From positions 1-55,441 of the forward strand of contig CAMIAK010000015.1 of assembly GCA_946222885.1 (NCBI GenBank): a DNA stretch of 55,441 nt, in the 5' to 3' direction. The first letter of the stretch is position 1. Every line of letters begins with the position of its first letter. Positions 25,785-34,760 of the stretch are shown here, piece after piece. The notes under the pieces were generated by a model. The model had not been told where the DNA came from, did not search any database, and saw only the letters and a program-made list of their open reading frames with translations. The DNA is from an uncultured Nesterenkonia sp. (lineage in GTDB: Bacteria; Actinomycetota; Actinomycetes; Actinomycetales; Micrococcaceae). A program made the translations under genes and the position numbers.

Positions 25785-28736
25785 ATGAGTTCTCCGGACG
25801 AGCAGCGCTCTCCCGCCGAACGGCACGCCGCATCGCGGCGCCGCACGGCGGAGGCCAAGACCGAGCTCGGCGCCTTCCGCGCCCAGCAGAGCTTCGATCT
25901 GGACGAGTTCCAGCTGCAGGCCTGCCGGCATCTGGAGGCCGGGCAGGCCGTGCTGGTGGCTGCGCCGACCGGGGCCGGGAAGACCATCGTCGGCGAGTTC
26001 GCCGTCCATCTGGGCGTCGCCCACGGCACCAAGACCTTCTACACGACGCCGATCAAGGCGCTCTCCAACCAGAAGTACCAGGAGCTGGCGCATGAGTACG
26101 GCTCCGAGCGTGTGGGCCTGCTGACCGGCGACACCTCCATCAACTCCGAGGCGCAGATCGTGGTGATGACCACTGAGGTCCTGCGCAATATGCTCTACCA
26201 GGACTCCTCCACCCTGCAGGATCTCGGCTACGTGGTCATGGACGAGGTGCACTACCTCGCCGACCGCTTCCGGGGTGCTGTCTGGGAGGAGGTCATCATC
26301 CACCTGCCCGAGCATGTGCAGCTGGTGGCGCTCTCTGCCACCGTCTCCAACGCGGAGGAGTTCGGCGCCTGGCTGGACACGGTCCGGGGGGAGACCGCAG
26401 TCGTGGTCTCCGAGCACCGGCCCGTGCCGCTGTGGCAGCACATGCTCTATGACCATGAGCTCTACGACCTCTTCGTCACCGAGCAGGGGGAGGAGCAGGA
26501 CCGCAAGGCCCTGGTGAACCCTGAGCTGCAGCGGCTGGCCCAGCACCATATGGGACCGCCCTCGCGGCGCTCCGGCGGACATCGCTCCCGGGGACGCGGA
26601 CGGGGGCAGCGGGAGATGCGGCGCGACCACCGGGGCAGCCCTCACCGCGGCGGACGCGGCGGGGGAGGGGAGGTCTCCAAGATCTCCGGCTCCCCGGCGG
26701 GGCGGCCGCGGCTGAACCGTCCCCGGATGATCCGGGCCCTGGATCGGGACGGCCTGCTGCCCTGCATCACCTTCATCTTCTCCCGTGCCGGCTGCGAGGC
26801 CGCCGTGGAGCAGTGCCTGCATGCCGATCTGCGGCTGACCTCCCGCCAGGAGGCTCAGGAGATCGCCTCCCGGGTTGAGGCGATGGGCTGGGAGCTGCCC
26901 GCCGAGGATCTCTCCGTGCTCGGCTTCGACAGCTTCCGGGAGGCGCTCATCAACGGCGTGGCGGCACACCATGCCGGCATGCTGCCCCCGTTCAAGGAGC
27001 TGGTGGAGGAGCTCTTCGCGGAAGGGCTGCTGAAGGTCGTCTTCGCCACCGAGACCCTCGCGCTGGGCATCAACATGCCGGCCCGCACCGTGGTTCTGGA
27101 GAAGCTGGACAAGTTCAACGGGGAGTCCCATGAGGACATCACCCCCGGTGAGTACACCCAGCTCACCGGGCGTGCAGGCCGCCGCGGCATCGACGTGGAG
27201 GGCCACGCCGTCGTCGTCTGGCAGCCGGGGATGGACCCGCGCCAAGTGGCAGGGCTGGCCTCCAAGCGCACCTATCCGCTGAACTCCAGCTTCCGTCCCA
27301 GCTACAACATGGCGGTCAATCTCACCGCACAGTTCGGACGGCGCCGGGCCCGTACGATCCTGGAGTCCTCCTTCGCCCAGTTCCAGGCCGACCGGGCCGT
27401 GGTCGGACTGGCCCGCGACGTCGCCAAGCGGGAGTCCTCGCTGAAGGGCTACGAGGAGGCTATGCAGTGCCACCTGGGCGACTTCCGCGAATACGCGCAG
27501 CTGCGCCGCCGGGTCAATGAGCTGCAGAAGGACCAGGCCAAGGCACGGAACCGGCAGCGGCGCCGCGAGATCATCCGGGTCCTGGCCGCCCTGCAGCCCG
27601 GAGATGTCATCGAGGTCGACGGCGGCAAGCGCCGGCTCGGAGCCTGCCTGGTGGTCCACACCGCCCCGGAGCATGACCCGCGGCCGGCGGTGATCACCGA
27701 GCAGGGCAAGCTGCGCAACATCACCGTCGAGGACTTCCCCCAGCCGCCCGAGGTGGTCTCCAGCATCCGGCTGCCCCGCAAGCCCCAGGTGAAGGTGCCC
27801 AAGATCCGCCGTGACCTGGCCGCCACCATGCGCTCTGCGCTCCATGACCGGGTGCCGCCCCGGAAGAACGCTCCCGAGGCGGGCTTCGGCTTCGTGGAGG
27901 AGCCCGGGGGAGAGGACCAGGTGGAGGAGCTGCAGGCGCAGCTGCGCCGCCATCCCTGCCACAGCTGCGGCGAGCGGGAGGACCATGCCCGCTGGGCCGA
28001 GCGCTGGTGGAAGCTGCAGAAGGAGACCGAGCAGCTCAAGCAGAAGATCGACCGGCGCACCGGGTCCATCGCCAAGACCTTCGACCGCGTCTCCGGGGTG
28101 CTCTACGACTTGGGACACCTGGAGCCGGCCGAGGACGGGCACCTGCCCGCCGCAGACCCGGTGGGGGACGAGTGGGCCCGGGCCGAGTTCGTGGTGACCG
28201 AACGGGGCCAGCGGCTGCGCAGGATCTACGGGGAGCGGGACCTCTTCACCGAGCTGCTCCAGGACCGCGGGGTGCTCTCCAGCCTCGGCCCGGAGGAGTT
28301 GGCCGCCTTCTCCACCCTGCTGGTCTACCAGGCCAAGCGGGAGGATGAGGACGCGATGCCGGTCATGCCCACCAGGGGTCTGAGCCAGGCGGTACGCTCC
28401 GCCCTGGAGGTCCATGCCGAGCTGGAGGCCCTGGAGAAGCGTCATCACCTGGAGCCCACGGCAGCCCCGGAGATGGGGCTGACCCTGCCGATGTACGCCT
28501 GGGCCTCGGGGAAGAGCCTGCGCAGTGCGCTCGAGGACTCCCCGCTGGCGGCCGGCGACTTCGTCCGCTGGGCCAAGCAGTGCATCGACGTGCTCGACCA
28601 GCTGGGCAAGGTCCCGCACACCCCCGCCAAGCTCTCTGCCGCCTGCCATGAGGCGGTGGACCTGATCGCCAGGGGAGTGGTGGCCTACTCCTCTGTGACC
28701 TACCAACCGACGGAGGAAGACCTCATTGACGACTGA
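25785..28736 (+). CDS. helY: DEAD/DEAH-box RNA helicase HelY (Ski2/Mtr4-like)
   Basis: 983 aa. Superfamily 2 helicase: Walker A APTGAGKT (60-67), TTPIKALSNQKY (motif Ia), DEVH box (153-156), SATVSN (motif III), then the second RecA domain with TETLALGINMPARTVV and QLTGRAGRRGID (motifs V, VI). A low-complexity Arg/Gly insert (about 260-300, SRGRGRGQR...) separates the domains, perhaps for RNA binding. The C-terminal part is like the DSHCT domain of Mtr4/Ski2. The ATG start has GGAG 5 bases upstream. The stop overlaps the next gene by 11 bases. Family role: RNA metabolism. Confidence 0.92.
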   Translation: MSSPDEQRSPAERHAASRRRTAEAKTELGAFRAQQSFDLDEFQLQACRHLEAGQAVLVAAPTGAGKTIVGEFAVHLGVAHGTKTFYTTPIKALSNQKYQELAHEYGSERVGLLTGDTSINSEAQIVVMTTEVLRNMLYQDSSTLQDLGYVVMDEVHYLADRFRGAVWEEVIIHLPEHVQLVALSATVSNAEEFGAWLDTVRGETAVVVSEHRPVPLWQHMLYDHELYDLFVTEQGEEQDRKALVNPELQRLAQHHMGPPSRRSGGHRSRGRGRGQREMRRDHRGSPHRGGRGGGGEVSKISGSPAGRPRLNRPRMIRALDRDGLLPCITFIFSRAGCEAAVEQCLHADLRLTSRQEAQEIASRVEAMGWELPAEDLSVLGFDSFREALINGVAAHHAGMLPPFKELVEELFAEGLLKVVFATETLALGINMPARTVVLEKLDKFNGESHEDITPGEYTQLTGRAGRRGIDVEGHAVVVWQPGMDPRQVAGLASKRTYPLNSSFRPSYNMAVNLTAQFGRRRARTILESSFAQFQADRAVVGLARDVAKRESSLKGYEEAMQCHLGDFREYAQLRRRVNELQKDQAKARNRQRRREIIRVLAALQPGDVIEVDGGKRRLGACLVVHTAPEHDPRPAVITEQGKLRNITVEDFPQPPEVVSSIRLPRKPQVKVPKIRRDLAATMRSALHDRVPPRKNAPEAGFGFVEEPGGEDQVEELQAQLRRHPCHSCGEREDHARWAERWWKLQKETEQLKQKIDRRTGSIAKTFDRVSGVLYDLGHLEPAEDGHLPAADPVGDEWARAEFVVTERGQRLRRIYGERDLFTELLQDRGVLSSLGPEELAAFSTLLVYQAKREDEDAMPVMPTRGLSQAVRSALEVHAELEALEKRHHLEPTAAPEMGLTLPMYAWASGKSLRSALEDSPLAAGDFVRWAKQCIDVLDQLGKVPHTPAKLSAACHEAVDLIARGVVAYSSVTYQPTEEDLIDD

Positions 28737-30030
28737 GACCGCACCGGACGCAGCCGCACCGCGCCTGCTGACCGACGGCACCATCCACAGCACATCGGAG
28801 CCCTATGCGGAGTCCATGATCGTCGAGGACGGTCTGGTCGCCTGGGTCGGCGCGGAGGACACCGCCGAGCGCCTCTCCGGCGGAGACCTCATCCGCCAGG
28901 ACCTGGACCGGGCGCTGGTGACCCCGGCCTTCGTGGGCTGGGTGGTCTCCCCGCTGCTGGAGGGGACCGCGCCCGGCGACTGCCTCCCTGTCCTGGATGA
29001 GGCGCTGGCGCTGGGCTACGGCACCGTGCGGCTGAGCCTGGAGGTCTCCCGCGAACGTTTCCTCGGCCTGACGGTGAACACGCCCGACGGCGAGCAGAGC
29101 TTCGACCGCTACGACGCCCCCGCGGTGGTGGAGCAGCTGCTGGGCCAGGTGCTCGCCGAGGCTGCGGAGCACCCGCTCCCGGTGCACCCCGCCGTGCGGA
29201 TCACAGAGATGGGAGGCATCGACCTGGAGGACCCGCGGTCCTCCAGCTTCCTGACGGAGCTGGTCCAGATGCTCCGGATCCTGGATGAGGCAGCAGAGGC
29301 GCCGCTGGGCATCGAGGTCGGCGTGGCTGATCTCTTCGCAGGCCGCACTCCCGAGCAGGCCCAGGAGATGCTCCTGGAGGTCCGCCGGGCGGCCTCTCCG
29401 GACGGCCGGCAGCTGATCCTGGACGCCTCCGGGATCGCCGCGGGGGAGGATTCCTCGGCGCTGGTGACCTCACTGGCCGCCACCCAGCATCAGCTGCGGG
29501 CCGAGAAGCAGACACCTTCGCCGTCGGCGCCGACCATCCTCACCGGCTTCGACACAGCCTCCCGCGCAGAGTGGGAGACTCTGCTGAACACCGGCATCCA
29601 TGTGATCTTCCGGCAGGCCGGCCACCTGGCCACCGCGCTGAGCGTGGGAGTCCCCTCCAGCGCGGCCCCGGCCCAGGGGCACAACCCCTGGACCCTGATC
29701 TCTGAGCATGTGCATCACCAGCAGGACCCGGTCTCGGTCCGGGCCGGCTTCAACGCCCAGGTCCGCGGCGCCTACCGTTCCCTGGTGGGCGGGCCGAACA
29801 GTGCGGCAGGGATGACCGGCGGACAGCTCAACCCCGGGGCACCGGCCACCTACGCGGTCTGGGAGGTGGACTCGCTGGCCGTGCAGACCCCTGACTCCCG
29901 GACGGCGGCCTGGAGCACCGACGTCCGCGCGCGGACCCCGCTGCTGCCCTATCTGGACGGGGAGAGCTTCCCGCGCCTGGTCCAGACCGTCGTCGGGGGA
30001 GCGGTGCTCCATGACTCCGGGGCCGAGTAG
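28726..30030 (+). CDS. amidohydrolase-like protein lacking metal ligands
   Basis: 434 aa. The layout is that of an amidohydrolase: an N-terminal beta segment (GTIHSTSEPYAESMIVEDGLVAWVG), a barrel and a C-terminal beta strand (ATYAVWEVDSLAVQ). However, where the family has the HxH metal motif after PGFVD, this protein reads TPAFVGWVV. Other barrel histidines (e.g. the HAxG site) are also not apparent. It therefore looks like a pseudoenzyme. It starts at a TTG inside the last codons of helY (11-base overlap), implying coupling; helY-amidohydrolase-ppm order is common in Micrococcaceae (from memory). Function unknown. Confidence 0.7.
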   Translation: MTTETAPDAAAPRLLTDGTIHSTSEPYAESMIVEDGLVAWVGAEDTAERLSGGDLIRQDLDRALVTPAFVGWVVSPLLEGTAPGDCLPVLDEALALGYGTVRLSLEVSRERFLGLTVNTPDGEQSFDRYDAPAVVEQLLGQVLAEAAEHPLPVHPAVRITEMGGIDLEDPRSSSFLTELVQMLRILDEAAEAPLGIEVGVADLFAGRTPEQAQEMLLEVRRAASPDGRQLILDASGIAAGEDSSALVTSLAATQHQLRAEKQTPSPSAPTILTGFDTASRAEWETLLNTGIHVIFRQAGHLATALSVGVPSSAAPAQGHNPWTLISEHVHHQQDPVSVRAGFNAQVRGAYRSLVGGPNSAAGMTGGQLNPGAPATYAVWEVDSLAVQTPDSRTAAWSTDVRARTPLLPYLDGESFPRLVQTVVGGAVLHDSGAE

Positions 30031-30081
30031 ACTGTCATCGCCTCACCGACCACCGACCTGCAGAAGGGCGCGACCGCACAC

Positions 30082-30816
30082 GTGAAGACTCTGACCATCA
30101 TCCCCACCTACAACGAGATCGAGGCGCTGCCGATCACGGTGGAGCGGCTGCGCGCAGCCGTGCCGGAGTCCGATGTGCTGATCGTCGATGACAACAGCCC
30201 GGACGGCACCGGTGACCTCGCCGAGGAGATGCGTGCCGCAGATCAGCAGATCCATGTGCTGCACCGCACCGCCAAGAACGGTCTCGGGGGCGCCTACATC
30301 GCCGGCTTCCGCTGGGGCCTGGAGCGCGACTACGAGGTCTTCGTGGAGCTCGACGCCGACGGCTCCCACCAGCCCGAGCAGCTTCCGGCCCTGCTGGAAG
30401 CCGTGGACGGGGCCGACCTGGTCATCGGCTCCCGCTGGGTCCCGGGCGGGTCGGTGGTGAACTGGCCGCTGCACCGCAAGCTGATCTCGCGGGCAGGCAG
30501 CCTCTACTCCCGCACGATGCTCGGTCTGAAGGTCCGGGACATCACCGCAGGCTATCGGGCCTTCCGGCGCAGCACGCTGGAGGGCATCGATCTCTCCAGC
30601 ATCGAATCCGTCGGCTACGGCTTCCAGGTGGACATGACCTTCCGTGTGGCCCGTCAGCGCAAGACCATCGCCGAGGTTCCGATCACCTTCGTGGAGCGGA
30701 CTCTGGGAGCCTCCAAGATGAGCTCGGACATCGTGGTCGAAGCGATGGCCAATGTCACCAAGTGGGGCCTCACTGCCCGCGGGCAGACCTTGGCGAAGAA
30801 GTTCGGCTCCCGATGA
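30082..30816 (+). CDS. polyprenol-phosphate mannosyltransferase (dolichol-phosphate mannose synthase type)
   Basis: 244 aa GT2 family enzyme that makes polyprenyl-phosphate-mannose for cell-envelope mannosylation. Motifs: TIIPTYNE, VDDNSPDGTG, the catalytic metal-binding ELDADGSHQPE, the GSRWVPGG loop, SRTMLGLKVRDITAGYRAFRR and FVERTLGASKMS. It lacks the membrane anchor or acyltransferase domain sometimes fused in mycobacterial Ppm1. GTG start at 30082. It lies 51 bases after the amidohydrolase-like gene and ends at a strong terminator. Confidence 0.93.
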   Translation: MKTLTIIPTYNEIEALPITVERLRAAVPESDVLIVDDNSPDGTGDLAEEMRAADQQIHVLHRTAKNGLGGAYIAGFRWGLERDYEVFVELDADGSHQPEQLPALLEAVDGADLVIGSRWVPGGSVVNWPLHRKLISRAGSLYSRTMLGLKVRDITAGYRAFRRSTLEGIDLSSIESVGYGFQVDMTFRVARQRKTIAEVPITFVERTLGASKMSSDIVVEAMANVTKWGLTARGQTLAKKFGSR

Positions 30817-30830
30817 CCGCCGCACAGATC

Positions 30831-30877
30831 GCTTAGAAGAGGCCCCCGTCGATGATCGACGGGGGCCTCTTCTAAGC
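30831..30877. terminator. bidirectional terminator, ppm synthase / rbpA
   Basis: A perfect 22-bp stem (30831-30852 with 30856-30877) and a 3-base loop, 15 bases past both convergent stop codons. U-rich ends (CTTCT/TCTAA) flank the arms. Confidence 0.92.
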
Positions 30878-30891
30878 CTCGGGGGAACCGT

Positions 30892-31239
30892 TCAGGATCC
30901 GACCTTCTCGCCGCGACGCTCGCGCAGCAGCTTCAGGCGATCCTCGAGGATCTGCTCGAGATCCTCGGTGGAGCGGCGCTCCAGCAGCATGTCCCAGTGG
31001 GTGCGGACCGGCTTGTCCGGGGTCTCCTCAGGCTTGGAGCCGTCCACCAGGACGCCTTCCTTGCCGGTGGGGGAGGTCCAGGTGGGAGGAATCTCCGCGT
31101 CGGCGGCGAAGGTCACGACGATCTTCTCGCCGTCCTCACAGACGTATTCCACGTCCTGCCGCGGGGCCGGCTCCACACCCTGCTCGGTCTCCATCGACTG
31201 CGCACCCAGGCGCATACCGCGCAGACTGCGATCGCTCAT
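30892..31239 (-). CDS. rbpA: RNA polymerase-binding protein RbpA
   Basis: 115 aa. Actinobacterial activator that binds sigma group 1 factors and stabilises the open complex. Start MSDRSLRGMRLGAQSMETE, the core domain with VEYVCEDGEKIVVTFAADAE, and the sigma-interaction helix near the C-terminus (VRTHWDMLLERRSTEDLEQIL) are characteristic. A single Cys in the core (YVC) means zinc is unlikely. Monocistronic, between the ppm terminator and the SPFH operon. Confidence 0.95.
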   Translation of the reverse strand: MSDRSLRGMRLGAQSMETEQGVEPAPRQDVEYVCEDGEKIVVTFAADAEIPPTWTSPTGKEGVLVDGSKPEETPDKPVRTHWDMLLERRSTEDLEQILEDRLKLLRERRGEKVGS

Positions 31240-31297
31240 AGCTCTTCCTCCAGCTCGTCAGGGACAGTTCTCTTCTGGATCTGTAACAGAAGGACGC

Positions 31298-32575
31298 TCA
31301 GGGATTATTCCACTGCTGCGGCGGATTCTGCCACTGGCCCGGCTGCTGCACGTCCTCGGAGCCCTGCTGGTCCGGCCCCTGGGGCTGCTGCGGAGGCTGG
31401 GTCTGGTCCTGCTGCTCCCATGCGGGGGTCTCCGCGGCCTGGGAGCTCGAGTGACCGGCCTCCGCCCTGCGGGCCTCCTCCTCGAGAGCCTCGGAACTCA
31501 CGTAGTTGGGGTTGCCGTCGGTCACCGACGTCGTCCGGGCAGACTCGGCCAGATCCGCGATGGAGTCGGAGATCGCAGGCTTGCCCTTACGGTCCTTGGC
31601 CTCCTGCTCCTTCTCCTTGCGACGCTGCTTCAGGCGCTCAGCCCGGGCCGCACGCTCCTTCTCCCGCTCCTCGAAGCTCAGTCCGTCCTGGGCAGGGGAG
31701 GAGGCCTCACCGCTGAAGGCGCCGGAGAGGCTCTTGAGCGCCTCGCCGAACTCGCCGGGGATGACCCACATGGTGTTGGAGTCAGACTTGGCGATCTCCG
31801 GCAGGGTCTGCAGGTACTGGTAGGAGAGCAGCTCCGGGCCGGGCTCGGAGTCGTGGACCGCGGTGAAGACGGTCTCGATGGCCTGGGCCTCCGCGTTGGC
31901 GGCCAGGATCCGCGCCTGCGCCTCACCTTCTGCGGCGAGGATGGCGGCCTGACGTTCACCCTCGGCGGTGAGGATCGCGGACTGCTTGGTGCCCTCGGCG
32001 GTGAGGATCGCGGCGCGGCGGTCACGCTCGGCGCGCATCTGCTGCTCCATGGAGTCCTGGATGCTGTGCGGCGGGTCGATCGCCTTCAGCTCCACACGGG
32101 CCACGCGGATGCCCCAGCGGCCGGTGACCTTGTCCAGCTCGCCGCGGAGCATCGAGTTGATCTGGTCGCGGGAGGTCAGCGCCTCCTCAAGGTTCATGCC
32201 GCCGACCACGTTGCGCAGCGTGGTGGTGGTCAGCTGCTCCACGGCCACGATGTAGTTCTGGATCTCGTAGGTGGCGGCCTTGGGGTCGGTGATCTGGAAG
32301 TAGACCACCGTGTCGATGGAGACGACCAGGTTGTCCTCTGTGATCACCGGCTGCGGCGGGAAGGAGACGACCTGCTCACGCATATCCAGCAGGGGCAGCA
32401 GGCGGTCGATGAAGGGGACCAGCAGGGTCAGGCCCGGCCCCTGGGTGCGCTGGTACTTGCCGAGCCGCTCGATGATGCCGGCGCGTGCCTGGGGGATGAT
32501 CTTGACGCTGTTGACCAGGATCATCACCACGAAGGCGATGAGGGCCAGCAGTACGACGACTATTGCTACGTTCAT
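31298..32575 (-). CDS. SPFH/band-7 (stomatin-like) membrane protein
   Basis: 425 aa. One N-terminal membrane helix (VAIVVVLLALIAFVVMILVNS) is followed by the band-7 domain: RAGIIERLGKYQRTQGPGL, VVYFQITDPKAATYEI, RNVVGGMNLEEALTSRDQI, and a coiled-coil with repeated AILTAEGxxQ motifs. The C-terminus is a Gln/Pro-rich low-complexity tail (PPQQPQGPDQQG). Start ATG overlaps the NfeD stop (ATGA), as usual for SPFH-NfeD pairs that organise membrane microdomains. The exact role is unknown. Confidence 0.9.
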   Translation of the reverse strand: MNVAIVVVLLALIAFVVMILVNSVKIIPQARAGIIERLGKYQRTQGPGLTLLVPFIDRLLPLLDMREQVVSFPPQPVITEDNLVVSIDTVVYFQITDPKAATYEIQNYIVAVEQLTTTTLRNVVGGMNLEEALTSRDQINSMLRGELDKVTGRWGIRVARVELKAIDPPHSIQDSMEQQMRAERDRRAAILTAEGTKQSAILTAEGERQAAILAAEGEAQARILAANAEAQAIETVFTAVHDSEPGPELLSYQYLQTLPEIAKSDSNTMWVIPGEFGEALKSLSGAFSGEASSPAQDGLSFEEREKERAARAERLKQRRKEKEQEAKDRKGKPAISDSIADLAESARTTSVTDGNPNYVSSEALEEEARRAEAGHSSSQAAETPAWEQQDQTQPPQQPQGPDQQGSEDVQQPGQWQNPPQQWNNP

Positions 32576-33057
32576 GGATTCACCGTTCCTTGTTCGTTCC
32601 ACTCGATGCCGAGCGCCGGCCTCAGATAGACCGTGGCCCCTTCCACAGAGTCGACGACGGCGGCCGTGCCGGGTTCGATCCGGAAGTCACCGGCCGCACG
32701 CGCGGTCCAGGTGTCGCCGTCGACCTCTGCCAGGCCCGAGGCCTGGGTGACGGGCTCGAGGGTGATGGCCTCCAGCCCTCCCATGCGGTCGACATTGGTC
32801 AGCTGGTCCTCGGGGCCCTTCTTCAGATGCTTCAGAGCCACCGGGCGGACCGCGCCGATCATCAGCAGAGCCGTCGCCGAGCCGGCGACGACCTGCAGCC
32901 ACGGGGGACCGCCGGCCAGCGCCACAGTGGTCGCGGCACCGGCCCCGGCCGCCAGCATCAGGAAGAGCAGGTCCAGCATGAAGATCTCGACGACCAGCAG
33001 CACGAAGGCCAGGGCCAGCCAGGCCGCCCACAGATTCTCTCCGAACCACTCGATCAT
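32572..33057 (-). CDS. NfeD-like membrane protein
   Basis: About 161 aa. Hydrophobic segments (AAWLALAFVLLVVEIFML, LLFLMLAAGAGAATTVALA, LQVVAGSATALLMIGAV) come before an OB-fold-like C-terminal domain (GLEAITLEPVTQASGLAEVDGDTW...). Matches short NfeD proteins coupled to the stomatin-like gene by an ATGA overlap. Start codons at 33066, 33063 and 33057 are possible; the ATG at 33057 has AGGG 8 bases upstream. It lies ~10 bases from the methyltransferase stop, so the three genes may form one unit. Confidence 0.88.
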   Translation of the reverse strand: MIEWFGENLWAAWLALAFVLLVVEIFMLDLLFLMLAAGAGAATTVALAGGPPWLQVVAGSATALLMIGAVRPVALKHLKKGPEDQLTNVDRMGGLEAITLEPVTQASGLAEVDGDTWTARAAGDFRIEPGTAAVVDSVEGATVYLRPALGIEWNEQGTVNP

Positions 33058-33067
33058 ACTCATCACC

Positions 33068-33937
33068 CTATCGGGGCTCAGGTGCCGCGTCGAGGGTGCC
33101 AGGGCGGCTCCAGACGGTCACGTCGAGGTCGATCGTCACGGACCAGACCTCCTGTTCTCGCACGGCGCTCAGGACCTCTGACCGGCTGCGATGGTGACCG
33201 GCCGGCCCCATGAGCACCAGGTCTGCGGCCTCCTCGTCCTCGGCCGGCAGCGTCGTGGTCACCGTCTGCTGCGCGCGGGGCTCTCCGAAGACAGGGCGCA
33301 TCTGAGTGAGAAGGCTCTGGCGCTTGTCCTCCTGCTGTCCCAGCAGGCCGGCCTCTGCCAGCTCTGCGAGATGCCCGGGCCGCGGGGTCACGACCACCGC
33401 CGTCCCGCCGCCGGAGAGCACGCGGGCGTACTCCTGGGGGTTGCGTGGGGCGAAGACGTCCAGCACGAGGTCGATGCTGCTGTCGGCGAGGGGGAAAGGT
33501 GCCCACAGGTCCCAGGCCAGGGCCAGCACGCGCTCATGCTTGGCGGCACGCTTGAGCCCGGCCGGGGAGAGGTCCAGGGCCAGCCCGCGCAGACCGGGAT
33601 GCTGTTCGAGCAGCTCATGGAGATAGTGCCCGGTGCCGGCTCCGGCGTCGAGGATCATCCGGGCGTGCGCGGCATGGTCGGCGAGCACTGCGGCCAGCCG
33701 CAGCGTCAGCAGGTCGAAGAAGCCGGCACTCTGAACCCGTTCCCGGGCCATGACCATCTCTGCGCCGTCCGGAGTGGAGCGGGATCCCTTGCCCACCAAG
33801 AGATTGACATAACCCTGCTTGGCGGCGGTGAAGTGATGTCCGGAGGAGCAGTCGAGGCCGCGGATGCGCTGCTCATCGCGCTGCACGCTCAGCGGCTCGG
33901 AGCAGTGTGGGCAGAGGATGGGCCAGTGGTCAGTCAT
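33068..33937 (-). CDS. 23S rRNA guanine-N1 methyltransferase, RlmA(I)/TlrB type
   Basis: 289 aa. N-terminal zinc ribbon (CPHCSEPL ... LDCSSGHHF) and KQGYVNLL are followed by a SAM-binding Rossmann domain (ILDAGAGTGHYLHELLE) and DVFAPRNPQEYARVLSGGG. Near the C-terminus MGPAGHH fits the RlmA/TlrB family, which methylates G745 or G748 in 23S rRNA helix 35. In actinobacteria TlrB-like enzymes (G748) can confer tylosin/mycinamicin resistance; which base is used here cannot be told. Start ATG at 33937. Confidence 0.88.
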   Translation of the reverse strand: MTDHWPILCPHCSEPLSVQRDEQRIRGLDCSSGHHFTAAKQGYVNLLVGKGSRSTPDGAEMVMARERVQSAGFFDLLTLRLAAVLADHAAHARMILDAGAGTGHYLHELLEQHPGLRGLALDLSPAGLKRAAKHERVLALAWDLWAPFPLADSSIDLVLDVFAPRNPQEYARVLSGGGTAVVVTPRPGHLAELAEAGLLGQQEDKRQSLLTQMRPVFGEPRAQQTVTTTLPAEDEEAADLVLMGPAGHHRSRSEVLSAVREQEVWSVTIDLDVTVWSRPGTLDAAPEPR

Positions 33938-34047
33938 CGCACCCAGCCTATCGGGGTGCGGGCTCGCGCAGTGACCGCAGCACCAGGCGGACGGTGGCCC
34001 TGGCGTCCACCTGTTCCAGCCTCTCTGCGCACCCCGGGGAACAACCG

Positions 34048-34061
34048 ATAATCTATATTAT
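34048..34061. promoter_or_regulatory. AT-rich dyad in divergent promoter
   Basis: ATAAT-CTAT-ATTAT, an AT-rich dyad in otherwise GC-rich DNA between the rlmA-like gene and DUF3054. It stands 45 bases before the DUF3054 start. It may combine -10 sequences with an operator; regulator unknown. Confidence 0.35.
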
Positions 34062-34105
34062 GTCAACTTAAACCCAGAAGGCCCGCTCCTCCTAGACTTG
34101 GCTCC

Positions 34106-34537
34106 ATGAACAGCCATCACACCCGCAGCCAGCAGGTGCTCTCCCATCGCACGGACACGCCTGGCCGTTCCGCCCTGTGCCTGCTCGCCGACGCAGTGCT
34201 GGTGACCCTCTTCGCGGTCACCGGGAACCGTTCACACGATTCCGGGCTCGCCCCCGCGGAGATCTGGTCCACAGCATGGCCGTTCCTGCTGGGCCTGGCA
34301 TTGAGCTGGCTCCTGAGCTTCTCCTGGGGCAATCCGCACCGCATCTGGCCCACCGGCATATTCGTGGTGATCGGCACAGTTGCGCTGGGCATGATGTTCC
34401 GCACCGCATTCACCGACGGCGGCGTGCAGCTCTCCTTCGTGCTGGTCGCCTCTGCTTCCCTCGCCGTCCTGCTGCTGGGTCGCCGCTGGGTGACCCAGCG
34501 TCTGATGCACAGGCCCTGGGTGCAGGTAAGCACCTAA
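34106..34537 (+). CDS. DUF3054 family membrane protein
   Basis: 143 aa with about four hydrophobic segments: CLLADAVLVTLFAVTG with the family NRSHD motif, WPFLLGLALSWLLSF, TGIFVVIGTVALGMMFRTAF and FVLVASASLAVLLLGRRW. DUF3054 proteins are small actinobacterial/archaeal membrane proteins of unknown function. Monocistronic; flanked by a 222-base intergenic region on the right. Confidence 0.85.
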   Translation: MNSHHTRSQQVLSHRTDTPGRSALCLLADAVLVTLFAVTGNRSHDSGLAPAEIWSTAWPFLLGLALSWLLSFSWGNPHRIWPTGIFVVIGTVALGMMFRTAFTDGGVQLSFVLVASASLAVLLLGRRWVTQRLMHRPWVQVST

Positions 34538-34760
34538 AGAATATTCAATAGTGAACCACACCATTCACCTTACGTGATCCTGATCAAAGAGTGAAGGCTC
34601 CCCCGCATTCTTCTGCCGGCATTCAGGAAATAATAAGTTTCGTGTCGTTAGCATCGCTCTCGTAAGGGTGATGAAGGGACAGACAGAGATACGTAACCCT
34701 TTTCACCTCGCGAGGGGCGCACCTACCCGCCCCAGCCCCTATTCGAGGAGGATGCGAGAC

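Noticed and set aside
25725..28793. A long minus-strand open frame (over 1400 codons) continuing from the MFS gene across helY.
   Set aside because: It is antisense to the well-supported helY gene. Only the last ~408 codons show membrane-transporter composition; the rest is low-complexity Gly/Leu/Gln typical of high-G+C shadow frames.
34626..34649. A SigH/SigR-type promoter (GGAA...GTT) before the zinc dehydrogenase.
   Set aside because: The spacer is 16 bases, not the 18-19 expected, and the -35 ends in GGAAA rather than GGAAT.
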